Made by a program: the position numbers and the translations under genes
Part shown: positions 51,738 through 60,907 of the stretch, piece after piece
How the letters are laid out: every line of letters begins with the position of its first letter
Numbering within the stretch: position 1 is the first letter of the stretch
The notes under the pieces: model-generated
Seen by the model: only the letters and a program-made list of their open reading frames with translations
The model's database searches: none
What the model was told of the DNA's origin: nothing
Source of the DNA: WTJO01 sp965660165
GTDB taxonomy: Bacteria > Pseudomonadota > Alphaproteobacteria > Puniceispirillales > Puniceispirillaceae
Direction: 5' to 3'
DNA: 64,000 bases
Assembly (NCBI GenBank): GCA_965660165.1
Contig: CBFHYU010000001.1
Location: 200,932 to 264,931, forward strand

Positions 51738-52997
51738 ATGCATCTTCAAGAGTTAAAAAACAAAACCCCCGCTGAACTTCTCGCCTATGCAGAAGAATTA
51801 GAGGTAGAAAATGCGTCAACCTTGCGAACGCAGGATATGATGTTTGGTATTCTCAAACAGCTAGCTGAAAATTCAGTTACCATCAGAGGGTCAGGCGTGT
51901 TAGAGGTGCTATCAGACGGATTTGGGTTCTTACGTGCGCCAGAATCAAATTATTTGCCAGGCCCTGATGATATTTATATCTCGCCCTCGCAGGTAAAACG
52001 GTTCGGATTGCGCACGGGTGATACCGTAGAGGGCGAGATTAGAGCGCCAAAAGATGGAGAGCGCTATTTTGCCCTGCTTAAGGTTGAATCAATCAATTTT
52101 GAAGATCCAGATGCAGTTCGCCACAGAATCAATTTCGATAATCTGACACCTCTTTATCCAGATGAGAAGCTGACTTTTGAGCTTCCTTATGACCCTGACA
52201 ATAAAAATAACACACCAAGAGTGATTGACCTTATCTCGCCAATGGGTAAAGGCCAGCGTGGGCTTATTGTTGCCCCCCCAAGAACGGGGAAAACCATGAT
52301 GTTGCAATCTATTGCGCATGCCATTTCAACAAATCATCCAGAAGTGTATTTGCTGGTGCTGTTGATTGATGAACGCCCTGAAGAAGTGACAGATATGCAA
52401 CGTTCTGTGAAAGGTGAGGTTATCTCGTCTACCTTTGATGAGCCAGCTGTGCGCCATGTTCAGGTTACAGATATGGTGATTGAAAAAGCAAAAAGACTGG
52501 TCGAGCATAAGCGCGATGTCGTGATTTTGCTTGATTCTATCACCCGTCTGGCGCGCGCCTATAATACGGTTGTGCCTTCATCTGGCAAAGTATTGACAGG
52601 CGGTGTTGATGCGAACGCATTGCAACGGCCAAAGCGCTTTTTTGGTGCCGCCAGAAATGTAGAAGAAGGCGGCTCTCTTACCATTATCGCAACTGCGCTG
52701 ATTGAAACAGGCTCACGGATGGATGAGGTTATTTTTGAGGAATTCAAGGGCACAGGCAATAGTGAGGTGGTGCTTGACAGAAAGCTCTCAGATAAACGTG
52801 TATTCCCAGCTATTGATGTAACCAAATCAGGCACAAGAAAAGAAGAATTACTGGTTGAAAAGCAAACCCTGTCTAAAATGTGGGTGTTGCGCCGAATTCT
52901 AATGCAAATGGGACCTGTCGATGCAATGGAATTCTTAAGCGACAAAATGCGTCATTCAAAAACAAATGAAGATTTCTTCGAACAGATGAATAGCTAG
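51738..52997 (+). CDS. rho: Transcription termination factor Rho
   Basis: Hexameric RNA helicase of 419 residues. The N-terminal helical domain (LQELKNKTPAELLAYAEELE) is followed by the cold-shock-like RNA-binding domain (GVLEVLSDGFGFLRAPESNYLPGPDDIYISPSQ). The ATPase has Walker A APPRTGKTMML and the Q-loop/R-loop region SITRLARAYNTV. All essential parts are present and the length is canonical. AAGG seven bases ahead of the ATG supports the start. Its TAG stop shares CTAG with the convergent ogt gene. Confidence 0.98.
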   Translation: MHLQELKNKTPAELLAYAEELEVENASTLRTQDMMFGILKQLAENSVTIRGSGVLEVLSDGFGFLRAPESNYLPGPDDIYISPSQVKRFGLRTGDTVEGEIRAPKDGERYFALLKVESINFEDPDAVRHRINFDNLTPLYPDEKLTFELPYDPDNKNNTPRVIDLISPMGKGQRGLIVAPPRTGKTMMLQSIAHAISTNHPEVYLLVLLIDERPEEVTDMQRSVKGEVISSTFDEPAVRHVQVTDMVIEKAKRLVEHKRDVVILLDSITRLARAYNTVVPSSGKVLTGGVDANALQRPKRFFGAARNVEEGGSLTIIATALIETGSRMDEVIFEEFKGTGNSEVVLDRKLSDKRVFPAIDVTKSGTRKEELLVEKQTLSKMWVLRRILMQMGPVDAMEFLSDKMRHSKTNEDFFEQMNS

Positions 52998-53491
52998 CGG
53001 CTATTATGTGCCTCCATCTCTATAAGCCATTGTTTTCTCTTGACATTTTCGGGATCTCTTGGGTGAGTATCTGCGCCGCCTGAATAATTATCATAGCTAC
53101 CATCTGACTTTACAACGCGATGGCATGGGATGATAATTGGAATCGGATTTCGCTGGCATGCCCCCCCTGCTGCACGTGCTGCATTTCGATTTCCCCACCG
53201 TTCTGCAAAATCGGCATAGCTACACAGCTCGCCATAGCCGATAGTTTGCATCACCTCAAGCCAGCCCGCCAATGCTGGGCTGATAAAGCTAAAATCAAAC
53301 GGTACCGTAAAGCGGGTTAATGTGCCACTAAGATAGGCATTTAGTTGGGAGATTGTTTCACGTGAAACAGAATTTGAATTATCTGCATCTGTAAATGGGT
53401 GCTGTTGCCAGACTAGCCGGCAGATACCGCTATCAGATGTAATGGCGCGCATATATCCAAGTGGCGAAGTTAGTGATTCTTTATATTTCAT
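52994..53491 (-). CDS. ogt: Methylated-DNA-[protein]-cysteine S-methyltransferase
   Basis: Suicide DNA-repair protein of 165 residues that takes alkyl groups from O6-alkylguanine. The acceptor motif is IPCHRVV with Cys123; the recognition helix NAARAAGGACQRNPIP precedes it. Only the methyltransferase domain is present, with no Ada sensor half. The ORF extends upstream to 53554 over the mnmE start, but the ATG at 53491 begins the usual domain. A parS site is embedded in the coding sequence and read as VSRET on this strand. Confidence 0.92.
   Translation of the reverse strand: MKYKESLTSPLGYMRAITSDSGICRLVWQQHPFTDADNSNSVSRETISQLNAYLSGTLTRFTVPFDFSFISPALAGWLEVMQTIGYGELCSYADFAERWGNRNAARAAGGACQRNPIPIIIPCHRVVKSDGSYDNYSGGADTHPRDPENVKRKQWLIEMEAHNSR
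53354..53369. promoter_or_regulatory. parS site (perfect, inside ogt)
   Basis: The 16 bases TGTTTCACGTGAAACA are an exact match to the widely conserved parS palindrome bound by ParB. It lies within the ogt coding region about 3.4 kb from the predicted origin and 5 kb from parB. Confidence 0.92.
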
Positions 53492-53603
53492 CTTGCCTCT
53501 TTTCTGCGTTATTTCGCATGACATATGATATAGAAGAGAAGCTATGCCTCGCATTCACCCTAACTTGATTAATAATTTACGTCAGCAAAATATGAATCAG
53601 CCT

Positions 53604-54953
53604 ATGACAGACACCATTTATGCACTTGCCACTCCGCAAGGGAAATCTGCTATTGCGGTTATCAGGCTATCTGGCCCACTTAGCCGCACTATTCCAGCGC
53701 TTTTTGGTCACTCAAAACAGATTGCCCCTAGACAGGTTAGCTATATTAGCCTGTTGGATGCAGGTGGAAAAATTTTAGATGATGTCATCTTTTTCTGGTT
53801 TGAAGCGCCAGCCTCAGCCACAGGTGAAGATATGGCAGAAATTCAATGTCATGGCTCTGCAGCTGTAATTGAGGATGTTCTTAAGGCGCTAGCTGCGGCC
53901 AGCGGCTTCAAAATGGCGCAACCTGGTGAATTCACACGGCGCGCGCTAGATAATGATAAAATTGACATGACAGCGGCTGAAGGGCTTGCAGATTTAATTG
54001 ATGCTGAAACAGCTCTGCAACGACAGCAAGCAACAGCGCAAATGAAGGGACGTCTAAAACAGCCTGTTTCTGAATGGCGTGATGCCATCATATCTCAGGC
54101 AGCCCTGCTTGAAAGTCTGATAGATTTCGCTGATGAAGAGCTTCCTGAAACGCTGGCGGCAGAGATGTCTGCCAAGCTCACCAGCCTTATTGACGCACTT
54201 GAGCATGCGCTTGATGATGGGCAGACAGGCGAGCTAATCCGATCTGGTATTGAGGTAGCCATTATTGGGCCTGTAAATGCTGGCAAATCAACAGCGCTAA
54301 ATGCGCTTGCAAAGCGGCCTGCGGCGATTATTTCTCAACAGGAAGGCACCACCCGTGATGTGATTGAGGTAAAGCTAAATATTGGCGGTATTCCTGTAAT
54401 TTTGCTTGATACAGCAGGCATAAGAGACACTGAGGATGATATTGAGCGTCAAGGGATTGAGCTGGCACGCCATCATGCAAAATCAGCAGATTTCAGGCTG
54501 TTTGTAGTTGATGGGTCGGTAGCAGGCTGGCAAAAACAGCTATCGCCTTTATTGCAATATTCGCAAGGCAAAGGTCTGATCATTGCAAACAAAGCTGATT
54601 TAGGGTCACCAAGCCTGCAAAATGAGGCTGTTCTTGATGGTATTGAGATTTTATCTCTATCATTGCATCGGGATCAGGATATTGAGACGCTGGAACGCAA
54701 GCTGGCTGAGCATCTTGCGGTTGCAAATCATCAGGCAGGCAATGCGATTATCACTCGGGCGCGGCATCGGGAGGCGCTAACCACTGCCTATCATCACCTT
54801 ATCTCTGCGCGTGAGCGTGATATTGAGAGCCAGACAGAGCTTGTCGCCGAAGAATTTCGCGCCGCCGCAACAGCGCTGTCCCGTATTTTGGGCTATATTG
54901 ATGTTGAAGATATCCTTGATCATATTTTCTCGCGTTTTTGTATCGGAAAATAA
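53604..54953 (+). CDS. mnmE: tRNA modification GTPase MnmE
   Basis: GTPase that, with MnmG, makes cmnm5U34 in tRNA. Domains in order: N-terminal tetrahydrofolate-binding domain (TDTIYALATPQGKSAIAVIRLSG), helical domain, a G domain with P-loop GPVNAGKST, switch region with GTTRD, DTAGI and NKAD, and the C-terminal FCIGK box with the conserved Cys. The frame allows starts at 53544, 53592 and 53604; I use the last because homology starts there, giving 449 residues. The pair mnmE-mnmG is adjacent, as in most alphaproteobacteria. Confidence 0.95.
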   Translation: MTDTIYALATPQGKSAIAVIRLSGPLSRTIPALFGHSKQIAPRQVSYISLLDAGGKILDDVIFFWFEAPASATGEDMAEIQCHGSAAVIEDVLKALAAASGFKMAQPGEFTRRALDNDKIDMTAAEGLADLIDAETALQRQQATAQMKGRLKQPVSEWRDAIISQAALLESLIDFADEELPETLAAEMSAKLTSLIDALEHALDDGQTGELIRSGIEVAIIGPVNAGKSTALNALAKRPAAIISQQEGTTRDVIEVKLNIGGIPVILLDTAGIRDTEDDIERQGIELARHHAKSADFRLFVVDGSVAGWQKQLSPLLQYSQGKGLIIANKADLGSPSLQNEAVLDGIEILSLSLHRDQDIETLERKLAEHLAVANHQAGNAIITRARHREALTTAYHHLISARERDIESQTELVAEEFRAAATALSRILGYIDVEDILDHIFSRFCIGK

Positions 54954-54989
54954 CGCCTTTATTCAGACGTGCCAGCTCTGGCTATTTGA

Positions 54990-55005
54990 CGTTTCACGTG
55001 AAACA
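54990..55005. promoter_or_regulatory. parS site (15/16, between mnmE and mnmG)
   Basis: CGTTTCACGTGAAACA differs from the parS consensus only at its first base and keeps the full GTTTCACGTGAAAC core. It is the only one of the three sites that is not within a gene; it lies in the 96-base gap between mnmE and mnmG. Confidence 0.88.
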
Positions 55006-55049
55006 CAGTAAAACAAGCGGTAATTTCCCATCACGAATTTGGAGACTGC

Positions 55050-56975
55050 ATGATGAAGCGCTGGTTTGATGTTATCATCATTGGTGGGGGTCATGCTGGC
55101 ACGGAAGCAGCTGCAGCGGCGGCGCGCATGGGCGCTGATGTTGCGCTGGTCACGATGAAAAGCGCCACTATTGGCGAGATGTCCTGTAATCCAGCCATTG
55201 GCGGGCTGGGAAAAGGCCAGCTTGTGCGGGAAATTGATGCGCTTGACGGCATTATGGGCAAGGCTATTGATATGTCAGGGATTCAGTTCAGAATGCTGAA
55301 TCGCTCACGAGGGCCTGCGGTGCATGGGCCTAGATCTCAGGCAGATAGAAAACGGTATCGTCAGGCGGTTCAGTCATTGCTGGCTAACTATCATAATCTG
55401 ACTATTATTGAAGCAGCAGTAGGCGATATTCTTATAGAAGATGAGGGTACTAAGGGCATTATCACTGAGCAGGGCGAGGAAATTGGATGCCGATCTGTGG
55501 TGCTGACAGCGGGTACCTTTTTGGGCGGGCTTATTCATCTTGGACGAGAGCGTATTCCAGCAGGTAGAATAGGTGAATCACCCTCAAACCAGCTTGCAGA
55601 GCGACTTCGTAGCCTTAATTTGCCTGTTGGCAGGCTAAAAACAGGCACGCCAGCGCGGCTAGATGGCCGCACAATTAACTGGTCATCACTTGAGATGCAG
55701 AAAGCAGATGCTGACCCTATCCCCTTTTCCTATATGACGGATAGAATCACGATTCCTCAGATAGATTGTGGCATTACCCGCACCAATGAGAAAACACATC
55801 AGATTATCGCAGAAAATATCCACCTTTCTGCCGTATATTCTGGCCAGATAGAAGGTCAAGGCCCTCGATATTGCCCCTCAATCGAAGATAAGGTGCATCG
55901 GTTTAGCGATAAAAACTCGCACCAGATATTTCTTGAGCCAGAAGGGCTAGATGATGACACAATCTATCCAAATGGTATCTCAACCAGCCTACCACGCGAG
56001 GTTCAGACAGCGTTAATTGCCAGTATTGACGGGCTTGAGTCAGCTAAGATCCTGCAATTTGGCTATGCGATCGAATATGATTTTATTGATCCTAGAGCCC
56101 TTACCGCTCAATTATCTCTGAAAACAACCGCAGGTTTCTTTCTCGCAGGCCAAATTAACGGCACTACAGGTTATGAAGAAGCTGCCGCGCAAGGGCTTAT
56201 GGCAGGGATAAATGCGGCGCTATATGCTGGAAATGCAGACAGCTCTGTTACAGATGGGGCTGGATTCACCCTAGATAGGGCAGATGCCTATATTGGCGTT
56301 ATGATAGATGATTTAATCACAAAAGGTGCGCCTGAACCCTACCGTATGTTTACGTCACGGGCAGAATATAGGCTTTGGCTTAGAGCCGATAATGCAGATC
56401 AGCGCCTTACCGAAAAAGGGATTGAAATAGGCTGTGTCGGTGCTGAACGCACAACCCATTGGCGCCACCGAAAAGAAGCGCTGGAGATGGCGCGTAGCTT
56501 GCTAACCTCAGACCCTAAAGGTCCAAAACAGCTTGCTGAGGCTGGATTGCCTGTATCTCGTGACGGGGCAGCCAAAACCCCCTCACAGCTTCTTGGATAT
56601 GATAAAGTGAGCTTTGAAGATTGTATCTCTTTATGGCCTGAGTTGGATAAGATAGCAGAAAATCTGCGGTTTCAGCTTAAAACAGATGCGCATTATGCTG
56701 GCTATCTAGCGCGTCAGGAAGCAGATATTGACGCAATGAGGCGAGATAATAAGCTGAAAATACCACAATCCCTTGATTTTTATGAGATTGGGGGCCTATC
56801 AGCAGAAAGCAAAGAGCTGTTGGCGCGCCATCGGCCAGATACTATTGGTCAGGCAAGCAGAATAGCTGGCCTTACCCCCGCCGCGTTGATTGCGGTATTA
56901 CGCCATATTAAAAAGCCGCGCACCTCCATTACCAGCTCAGAGGCAGGCCAACAGGCAGATAGGGCTCAGGGATAG
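55050..56975 (+). CDS. mnmG: tRNA uridine 5-carboxymethylaminomethyl modification enzyme MnmG
   Basis: FAD-dependent partner of MnmE, 641 residues. The dinucleotide-binding motif IIIGGGHAGTEAAAAAARMG is at the N-terminus; CNPAIGGLGKGQLVREIDALDG and the Cys-containing ITRTNEKTH segment follow. The C-terminal helical domain that binds MnmE is complete. Two adjacent ATGs are possible (55050 and 55053); GGAG precedes them at five or eight bases. rsmG follows after three bases. Confidence 0.97.
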   Translation: MMKRWFDVIIIGGGHAGTEAAAAAARMGADVALVTMKSATIGEMSCNPAIGGLGKGQLVREIDALDGIMGKAIDMSGIQFRMLNRSRGPAVHGPRSQADRKRYRQAVQSLLANYHNLTIIEAAVGDILIEDEGTKGIITEQGEEIGCRSVVLTAGTFLGGLIHLGRERIPAGRIGESPSNQLAERLRSLNLPVGRLKTGTPARLDGRTINWSSLEMQKADADPIPFSYMTDRITIPQIDCGITRTNEKTHQIIAENIHLSAVYSGQIEGQGPRYCPSIEDKVHRFSDKNSHQIFLEPEGLDDDTIYPNGISTSLPREVQTALIASIDGLESAKILQFGYAIEYDFIDPRALTAQLSLKTTAGFFLAGQINGTTGYEEAAAQGLMAGINAALYAGNADSSVTDGAGFTLDRADAYIGVMIDDLITKGAPEPYRMFTSRAEYRLWLRADNADQRLTEKGIEIGCVGAERTTHWRHRKEALEMARSLLTSDPKGPKQLAEAGLPVSRDGAAKTPSQLLGYDKVSFEDCISLWPELDKIAENLRFQLKTDAHYAGYLARQEADIDAMRRDNKLKIPQSLDFYEIGGLSAESKELLARHRPDTIGQASRIAGLTPAALIAVLRHIKKPRTSITSSEAGQQADRAQG

Positions 56976-56978
56976 AGT

Positions 56979-57605
56979 ATGCCGCCTGCAATCTCTCAAA
57001 ATGAGCGTGCTATTCTTAGCCAGTTGCTAGGCGGTGATGTTTCACGTGAAACAGAAGACACGCTGTCGCATTACGCTAATATGCTAGAAAAATGGCAAAA
57101 TTCAGTGAATTTGGTATCTAGCCAGACAATATCAGCGCTTTGGAGCCGCCATATTATTGATTCGGCGCAAATCATACCGCTGTTGGGGAATGATGTGCCT
57201 TTGACTATTCTCGATATTGGTAGCGGCGCAGGGTTTCCAGGATTAGTAGTGGCATTATTAACCGCTCATGAGGTGCATCTTGTCGAATCTGATGCGAAAA
57301 AATCAGCCTTTTTGCGGCGTGTTATTGGTGAGACAGGCGCTCGTGCTACGGTGCATACAGCCAGAATTGAACACTTGTCTTTTATGAATCCAGATGTGAT
57401 AACAGCACGGGCGCTTGCGCCTCTGGATAAATTGCTGGAATTAACGCAAAAACAGCATCATGATAGGCTACGCTGTGTATTTTTGAAAGGTCGCTCAGCA
57501 CAGGCAGAAATAGATGCTATCGCGCAATGGTCTCATCTGAAGCTAGAAATATCTGCAAGTGTAACAGATCAAAATGCACGCATATTATCTCTGTCAGGAT
57601 TCTAA
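56979..57605 (+). CDS. rsmG: 16S rRNA (guanine-527-N7)-methyltransferase RsmG
   Basis: SAM-dependent methyltransferase of 208 residues acting on 16S rRNA (loss gives low-level streptomycin resistance). The SAM motif is LDIGSGAGFPGLVVAL and the catalytic-site region includes SLWSRHIIDSAQ. Near the N-terminus the peptide VSRET is encoded by a perfect parS site. The gene lies between mnmG and parA, the standard order in alphaproteobacteria. Confidence 0.96.
   Translation: MPPAISQNERAILSQLLGGDVSRETEDTLSHYANMLEKWQNSVNLVSSQTISALWSRHIIDSAQIIPLLGNDVPLTILDIGSGAGFPGLVVALLTAHEVHLVESDAKKSAFLRRVIGETGARATVHTARIEHLSFMNPDVITARALAPLDKLLELTQKQHHDRLRCVFLKGRSAQAEIDAIAQWSHLKLEISASVTDQNARILSLSGF
57038..57053. promoter_or_regulatory. 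parS site (perfect, inside rsmG)
   Basis: TGTTTCACGTGAAACA matches parS exactly. It is within the 5' part of rsmG, 580 bases from parA and 1.35 kb from parB, a typical position for the centromere-like site. Confidence 0.93.
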
Positions 57606-57632
57606 TTTTATAGATATTACAATGAGTTAGTT

Positions 57633-58406
57633 ATGAATACAAAAATAATTGCAGTGGCTAATCAAAAAGGTGGTGTAGGAAAAACCACAACAGCGGTTAA
57701 TCTGTCAACTGCATTGGCGGCATGCGGCATGAAGGTATTATTGGTCGATTTTGACCCTCAGGGTAATGCTAGCACTGGGCTTGGCATTGAGCCAGATAGT
57801 CGCCAGCATAATAGCTACCAGCTTATCATCTCAGAGTTAGATATTGGCCTTGCTATTCAGCCTACATTAGTGCCTCAGCTTGATATCATACCCGCAATTA
57901 TGGATTTATCTGCCGCTGAAATAGAGCTTAGCGATCAACCTGCATGGGAGTACCGTCTAAAAGAAGCTTTGGCGCCTGTATCTGGTAATTATGATTATAT
58001 TTTCATAGATTGTCCGCCATCTTTGGGCGTGTTAACCGTAAATGCTATGGTTGCATCTGATACTGTGTTGGTGCCGTTACAATGCGAATTTTATGCGCTT
58101 GAGGGACTGTCTCAGCTTATTGGCACGGTTGACCTCGTTCAAAAAGGGCTAAATACTGGCCTTTCTATGCAAGGAATTGTGCTTACAATGTATGATACAA
58201 GAAACAAATTATCTGAATCGGTTGAAGCAGATGTGCGCGAATATTTTGGCCAGCTTGTATATAAGACGATTATTCCTAGAAATGTGAGAGTATCAGAAGC
58301 GCCCTCATTTGGTCAGCCAGTATTGATGTATGATATAAAATCTAGTGGCTCACAGGCATATGCAGCATTAGCAGCAGAGCTGTTACAACAGGAGGGTTTA
58401 GCATGA
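57633..58406 (+). CDS. parA: Chromosome partitioning ATPase ParA
   Basis: Walker-type partition ATPase of 257 residues. The deviant Walker A is ANQKGGVGKTTTAVNL, followed by LLVDFDPQGNASTGLGI and the IDCPPSLGVLTVNAM strand; the C-terminus carries SEAPSFGQPVLMYD, typical of the Soj/ParA chromosomal group. It drives movement of ParB-parS complexes. parB overlaps its stop in an ATGA. Confidence 0.97.
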   Translation: MNTKIIAVANQKGGVGKTTTAVNLSTALAACGMKVLLVDFDPQGNASTGLGIEPDSRQHNSYQLIISELDIGLAIQPTLVPQLDIIPAIMDLSAAEIELSDQPAWEYRLKEALAPVSGNYDYIFIDCPPSLGVLTVNAMVASDTVLVPLQCEFYALEGLSQLIGTVDLVQKGLNTGLSMQGIVLTMYDTRNKLSESVEADVREYFGQLVYKTIIPRNVRVSEAPSFGQPVLMYDIKSSGSQAYAALAAELLQQEGLA

Positions 58407-59326
58407 CCCCAAAATCTTCAAAACCCTCATCAAAACGCCTTGGCAGGGGCTTGTCAACCTTGCTTGGGGATGGCAATTCTGTGCCTGTTAGCGCCCACCG
58501 CGCAAAACCAGCAGATAGTGAGCCAGTATCTGGTCAAGCAGTGCGCTCAATAGCGATTGAATGGATTGAACCAGGCCCTTGGCAGCCACGCCAGATATTT
58601 GACAAAGAGGGGCTGGCAGAATTGGCGCAGTCAATCTCGCTAAAAGGCATCATCCAGCCTGTAATTTTGCGCCCTCACCCAAATAAACAAGACAGGTTTC
58701 AGCTTATTGCAGGGGAAAGACGCTGGCGCGCCGCACAGCTTGCCTCGCTTCATGAAATTCCCTCTATCATTGATAGCTTTTCAGACAGGGACGCTTCTGA
58801 GCTTTCCCTGATAGAAAATATTCAGCGCCGTGACCTAACCGTCATTGAAGAAGCCAATAGCTATCGGTCTTTGATTGAATTACATCATTATACACAAGAA
58901 GAACTAGCTGATATTATTGGGAAATCTAGATCACATATCGCAAATTTACTGCGCTTGCTAAACTTGCCAGATGCCATCCAACAGATGGTGATGGATAATA
59001 CCCTTACGATGGGTCAGGTGCGTCCACTGATTGGCAGAGAGGATGCTGAACATCTGGCACAGCTGATTATCGCCAAAAGCCTGTCTGCAAGACAGGTAGA
59101 AGCGCTGGTTAGTCAAGATAAGGGCACAGCATCTGCTCAAAACAAGAAAAAAGCGGAAAAATCAGCAGATATTCGGGCAATTGAAAGACAAGCACAGATA
59201 GATTTGGGGATTCGGCTGTCTTTGGACTGGCAAGAAGAAAAAGAAAAGGGCACATTATCAATGAGCCTATCCTCACTTGATCAGCTAGAAGATATTTTGG
59301 CCAAGCTTGGGATTAAAACAGTCTGA
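58403..59326 (+). CDS. parB: Chromosome partitioning protein ParB
   Basis: CTPase and parS-binding protein of 307 residues. Domains: a basic N-terminal LGRGLSTLLGDG (the ParA-interacting segment), the CTP-binding ParB domain with IAGERRWRAAQLA and SLIENIQRRDLTVIEEA, a helix-turn-helix (YTQEELADIIGKSRSHIANLLRLL), and a C-terminal dimerisation region. GGAGGG six bases ahead of the start and overlap with parA suggest coupling. Three cognate sites lie in the preceding 5 kb. Confidence 0.97.
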   Translation: MTPKSSKPSSKRLGRGLSTLLGDGNSVPVSAHRAKPADSEPVSGQAVRSIAIEWIEPGPWQPRQIFDKEGLAELAQSISLKGIIQPVILRPHPNKQDRFQLIAGERRWRAAQLASLHEIPSIIDSFSDRDASELSLIENIQRRDLTVIEEANSYRSLIELHHYTQEELADIIGKSRSHIANLLRLLNLPDAIQQMVMDNTLTMGQVRPLIGREDAEHLAQLIIAKSLSARQVEALVSQDKGTASAQNKKKAEKSADIRAIERQAQIDLGIRLSLDWQEEKEKGTLSMSLSSLDQLEDILAKLGIKTV

Positions 59327-59352
59327 TTATACAGCGCAGACTGCCCATTGGG

Positions 59353-60381
59353 TCAATATCGGGCAAATGCCTTTGCCCGTAGGCAGATACCAAGCATTGT
59401 CTGTCCCGTGACGACAAGCTGATGCCCGCCCTGCCCTGATTTTAGGCTAATTTCTAGCGAAATAAGCTTGGCAATCGCATCATCTACTGCTTTTTGCGGC
59501 CATTTTCTAACTTGCTGTTCAATCACAGGCTTAATTTTGAAATGCAGTCTTGGCCGCAATTCAGAAAGTTTGTTAATATCAATAGCGCCGCTTGGCAGAT
59601 AGGTAAGCTGCATCGCCCGCAACAATCCCAATAATTGTCTAATGATACTGATTGGTTGCACGGCCTCACGTTTAAGGCGAGAAAATTGGGCGTTAAATTG
59701 AGCCACATTACCAGTTAATATTGCCGCACTCAGCAAATCTGTCTGCAAGGCTGCATTGTCACCTAGCAATTTGTCTGCATCGTCTTCTGTTAATCTGCCG
59801 CCCATCCCGACATACAGAGATAATTTTTCTAGCTCCATCCGACTAGCTTGCCTATCTGCGCCTAGTCTGCTCTGAATAATGTTCATGGCATTAGAATCAG
59901 CGGTGATTTGATAGCGGGCAAATATGTCTGCCGCTAGCTCTGATACAGCTCTGCTATCATCTGGATAGCAGCCAATAGAGGCACAATTTTTTGCGCTATC
60001 ACAGAATTTCACAAGCGCATGAAGCGTATTTACATTATGGGCGCGTATAATCAAACGTGCTTCTGTATCCATAGACGTAGATGCAAGGCTAACAGCCTCT
60101 TTCAGACCATCGCCTGAGCCTGACAGCAAGACCACACGCCTGCCGCCAAACATTGGCACTGCGTTTAACGAATCAACCAATAGGCTATGATCTGATGCAA
60201 CCTGCTCTGAGGATAAAGAGGTAAGGGCTAGCGGATCATCTTCTGAGGTATGAAATTGCGATGTAAGCTGTTTTGCCCGCTCTGCCATAAGTCCTGAATC
60301 AGACCCATATAACAAAAATATATGATAATTAGGCTGCGGCCGTGCTAACAACCCGTTAATATCTCTGGGGCTAATCTTCAT
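59353..60381 (-). CDS. holA: DNA polymerase III delta subunit
   Basis: Clamp-loader delta subunit of 342 residues that opens the sliding clamp. The pattern is that of HolA: LLYGSDSGLMAERAKQL at the start, VVLLSGSGDGLKEAV in the first domain, SRMELEKLSLYVGMGG in the second, and a helical C-terminal collar (FSRLKREAVQPISIIRQLLGLLRAM). The N-terminal nucleotide-fold lacks a P-loop, as expected. It starts inside the lptE 3' end by 11 bases; leuS-lptE-holA is a conserved order. Confidence 0.92.
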   Translation of the reverse strand: MKISPRDINGLLARPQPNYHIFLLYGSDSGLMAERAKQLTSQFHTSEDDPLALTSLSSEQVASDHSLLVDSLNAVPMFGGRRVVLLSGSGDGLKEAVSLASTSMDTEARLIIRAHNVNTLHALVKFCDSAKNCASIGCYPDDSRAVSELAADIFARYQITADSNAMNIIQSRLGADRQASRMELEKLSLYVGMGGRLTEDDADKLLGDNAALQTDLLSAAILTGNVAQFNAQFSRLKREAVQPISIIRQLLGLLRAMQLTYLPSGAIDINKLSELRPRLHFKIKPVIEQQVRKWPQKAVDDAIAKLISLEISLKSGQGGHQLVVTGQTMLGICLRAKAFARY

Positions 60382-60907
60382 CTTTAATTTGGGACGGATA
60401 TAAAATCAGCTTGTTAATAACCTTTTCAGCCAGATTACCTGCTAGCCGTTCTCGCACAAATTGCTGTGATTTTTCTTGCCCATAATAGGCAGAAATCGTG
60501 CCTGACGATGCCCGCGCCACTACCGAGCTTTGATATACAGTCTCGTCAGTGTCAAGACTGATCAGGGAAAAATTGATAGACATGGTTGAATTGATCAAGG
60601 TAGAGCTAGAGCCTCTTACAGACAAGGTTGATGATGAAGTGCCTGTAAGCTGATAATCGAGCCGATATTTTTTCTCTTTACCGTGTGGCAATACCATTGT
60701 TGCAAACCGCTGATTAAATAGCTGATCTTCGCGTGTTTGCGGGGCTTTTAGCACGATTGAGCTGATAAATTCATTTGCATCTGTATCGTCAAAAGCTGGT
60801 GGGCTTGCACAACCTGCTAGCGCAAATAATGACAAAGCAACAAACCCTGCAATAAGACTATGTGCCCGCTTAGCGCTCGCATTGCTAACGATATCAGATA
60901 ACAACAT
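60371..60907 (-). CDS. lptE: LPS-assembly lipoprotein LptE
   Basis: Outer-membrane lipoprotein of 178 residues that plugs LptD and helps place LPS at the cell surface. Signal peptide ends at lipobox ALAGC (Cys about 32). The mature part has the small alpha/beta fold with LPHGKEKKYRLDYQL, and VRGSSSTLINSTMSINFSL, and a C-terminal helix (FVRERLAGNLAEKVINKLILY). Sequence conservation is low in the family, so the name relies on the context between leuS and holA as well. I start it at the ATG at 60907, 14 bases inside the leuS end. Confidence 0.82.
   Translation of the reverse strand: MLLSDIVSNASAKRAHSLIAGFVALSLFALAGCASPPAFDDTDANEFISSIVLKAPQTREDQLFNQRFATMVLPHGKEKKYRLDYQLTGTSSSTLSVRGSSSTLINSTMSINFSLISLDTDETVYQSSVVARASSGTISAYYGQEKSQQFVRERLAGNLAEKVINKLILYPSQIKDED

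Noticed and set aside
53492..53554. Overlap of ogt and mnmE starts
   Set aside because: It arises only if the longest frames are used. With ATG starts at 53491 and 53604 the divergent genes do not overlap and leave a 112-base promoter gap.
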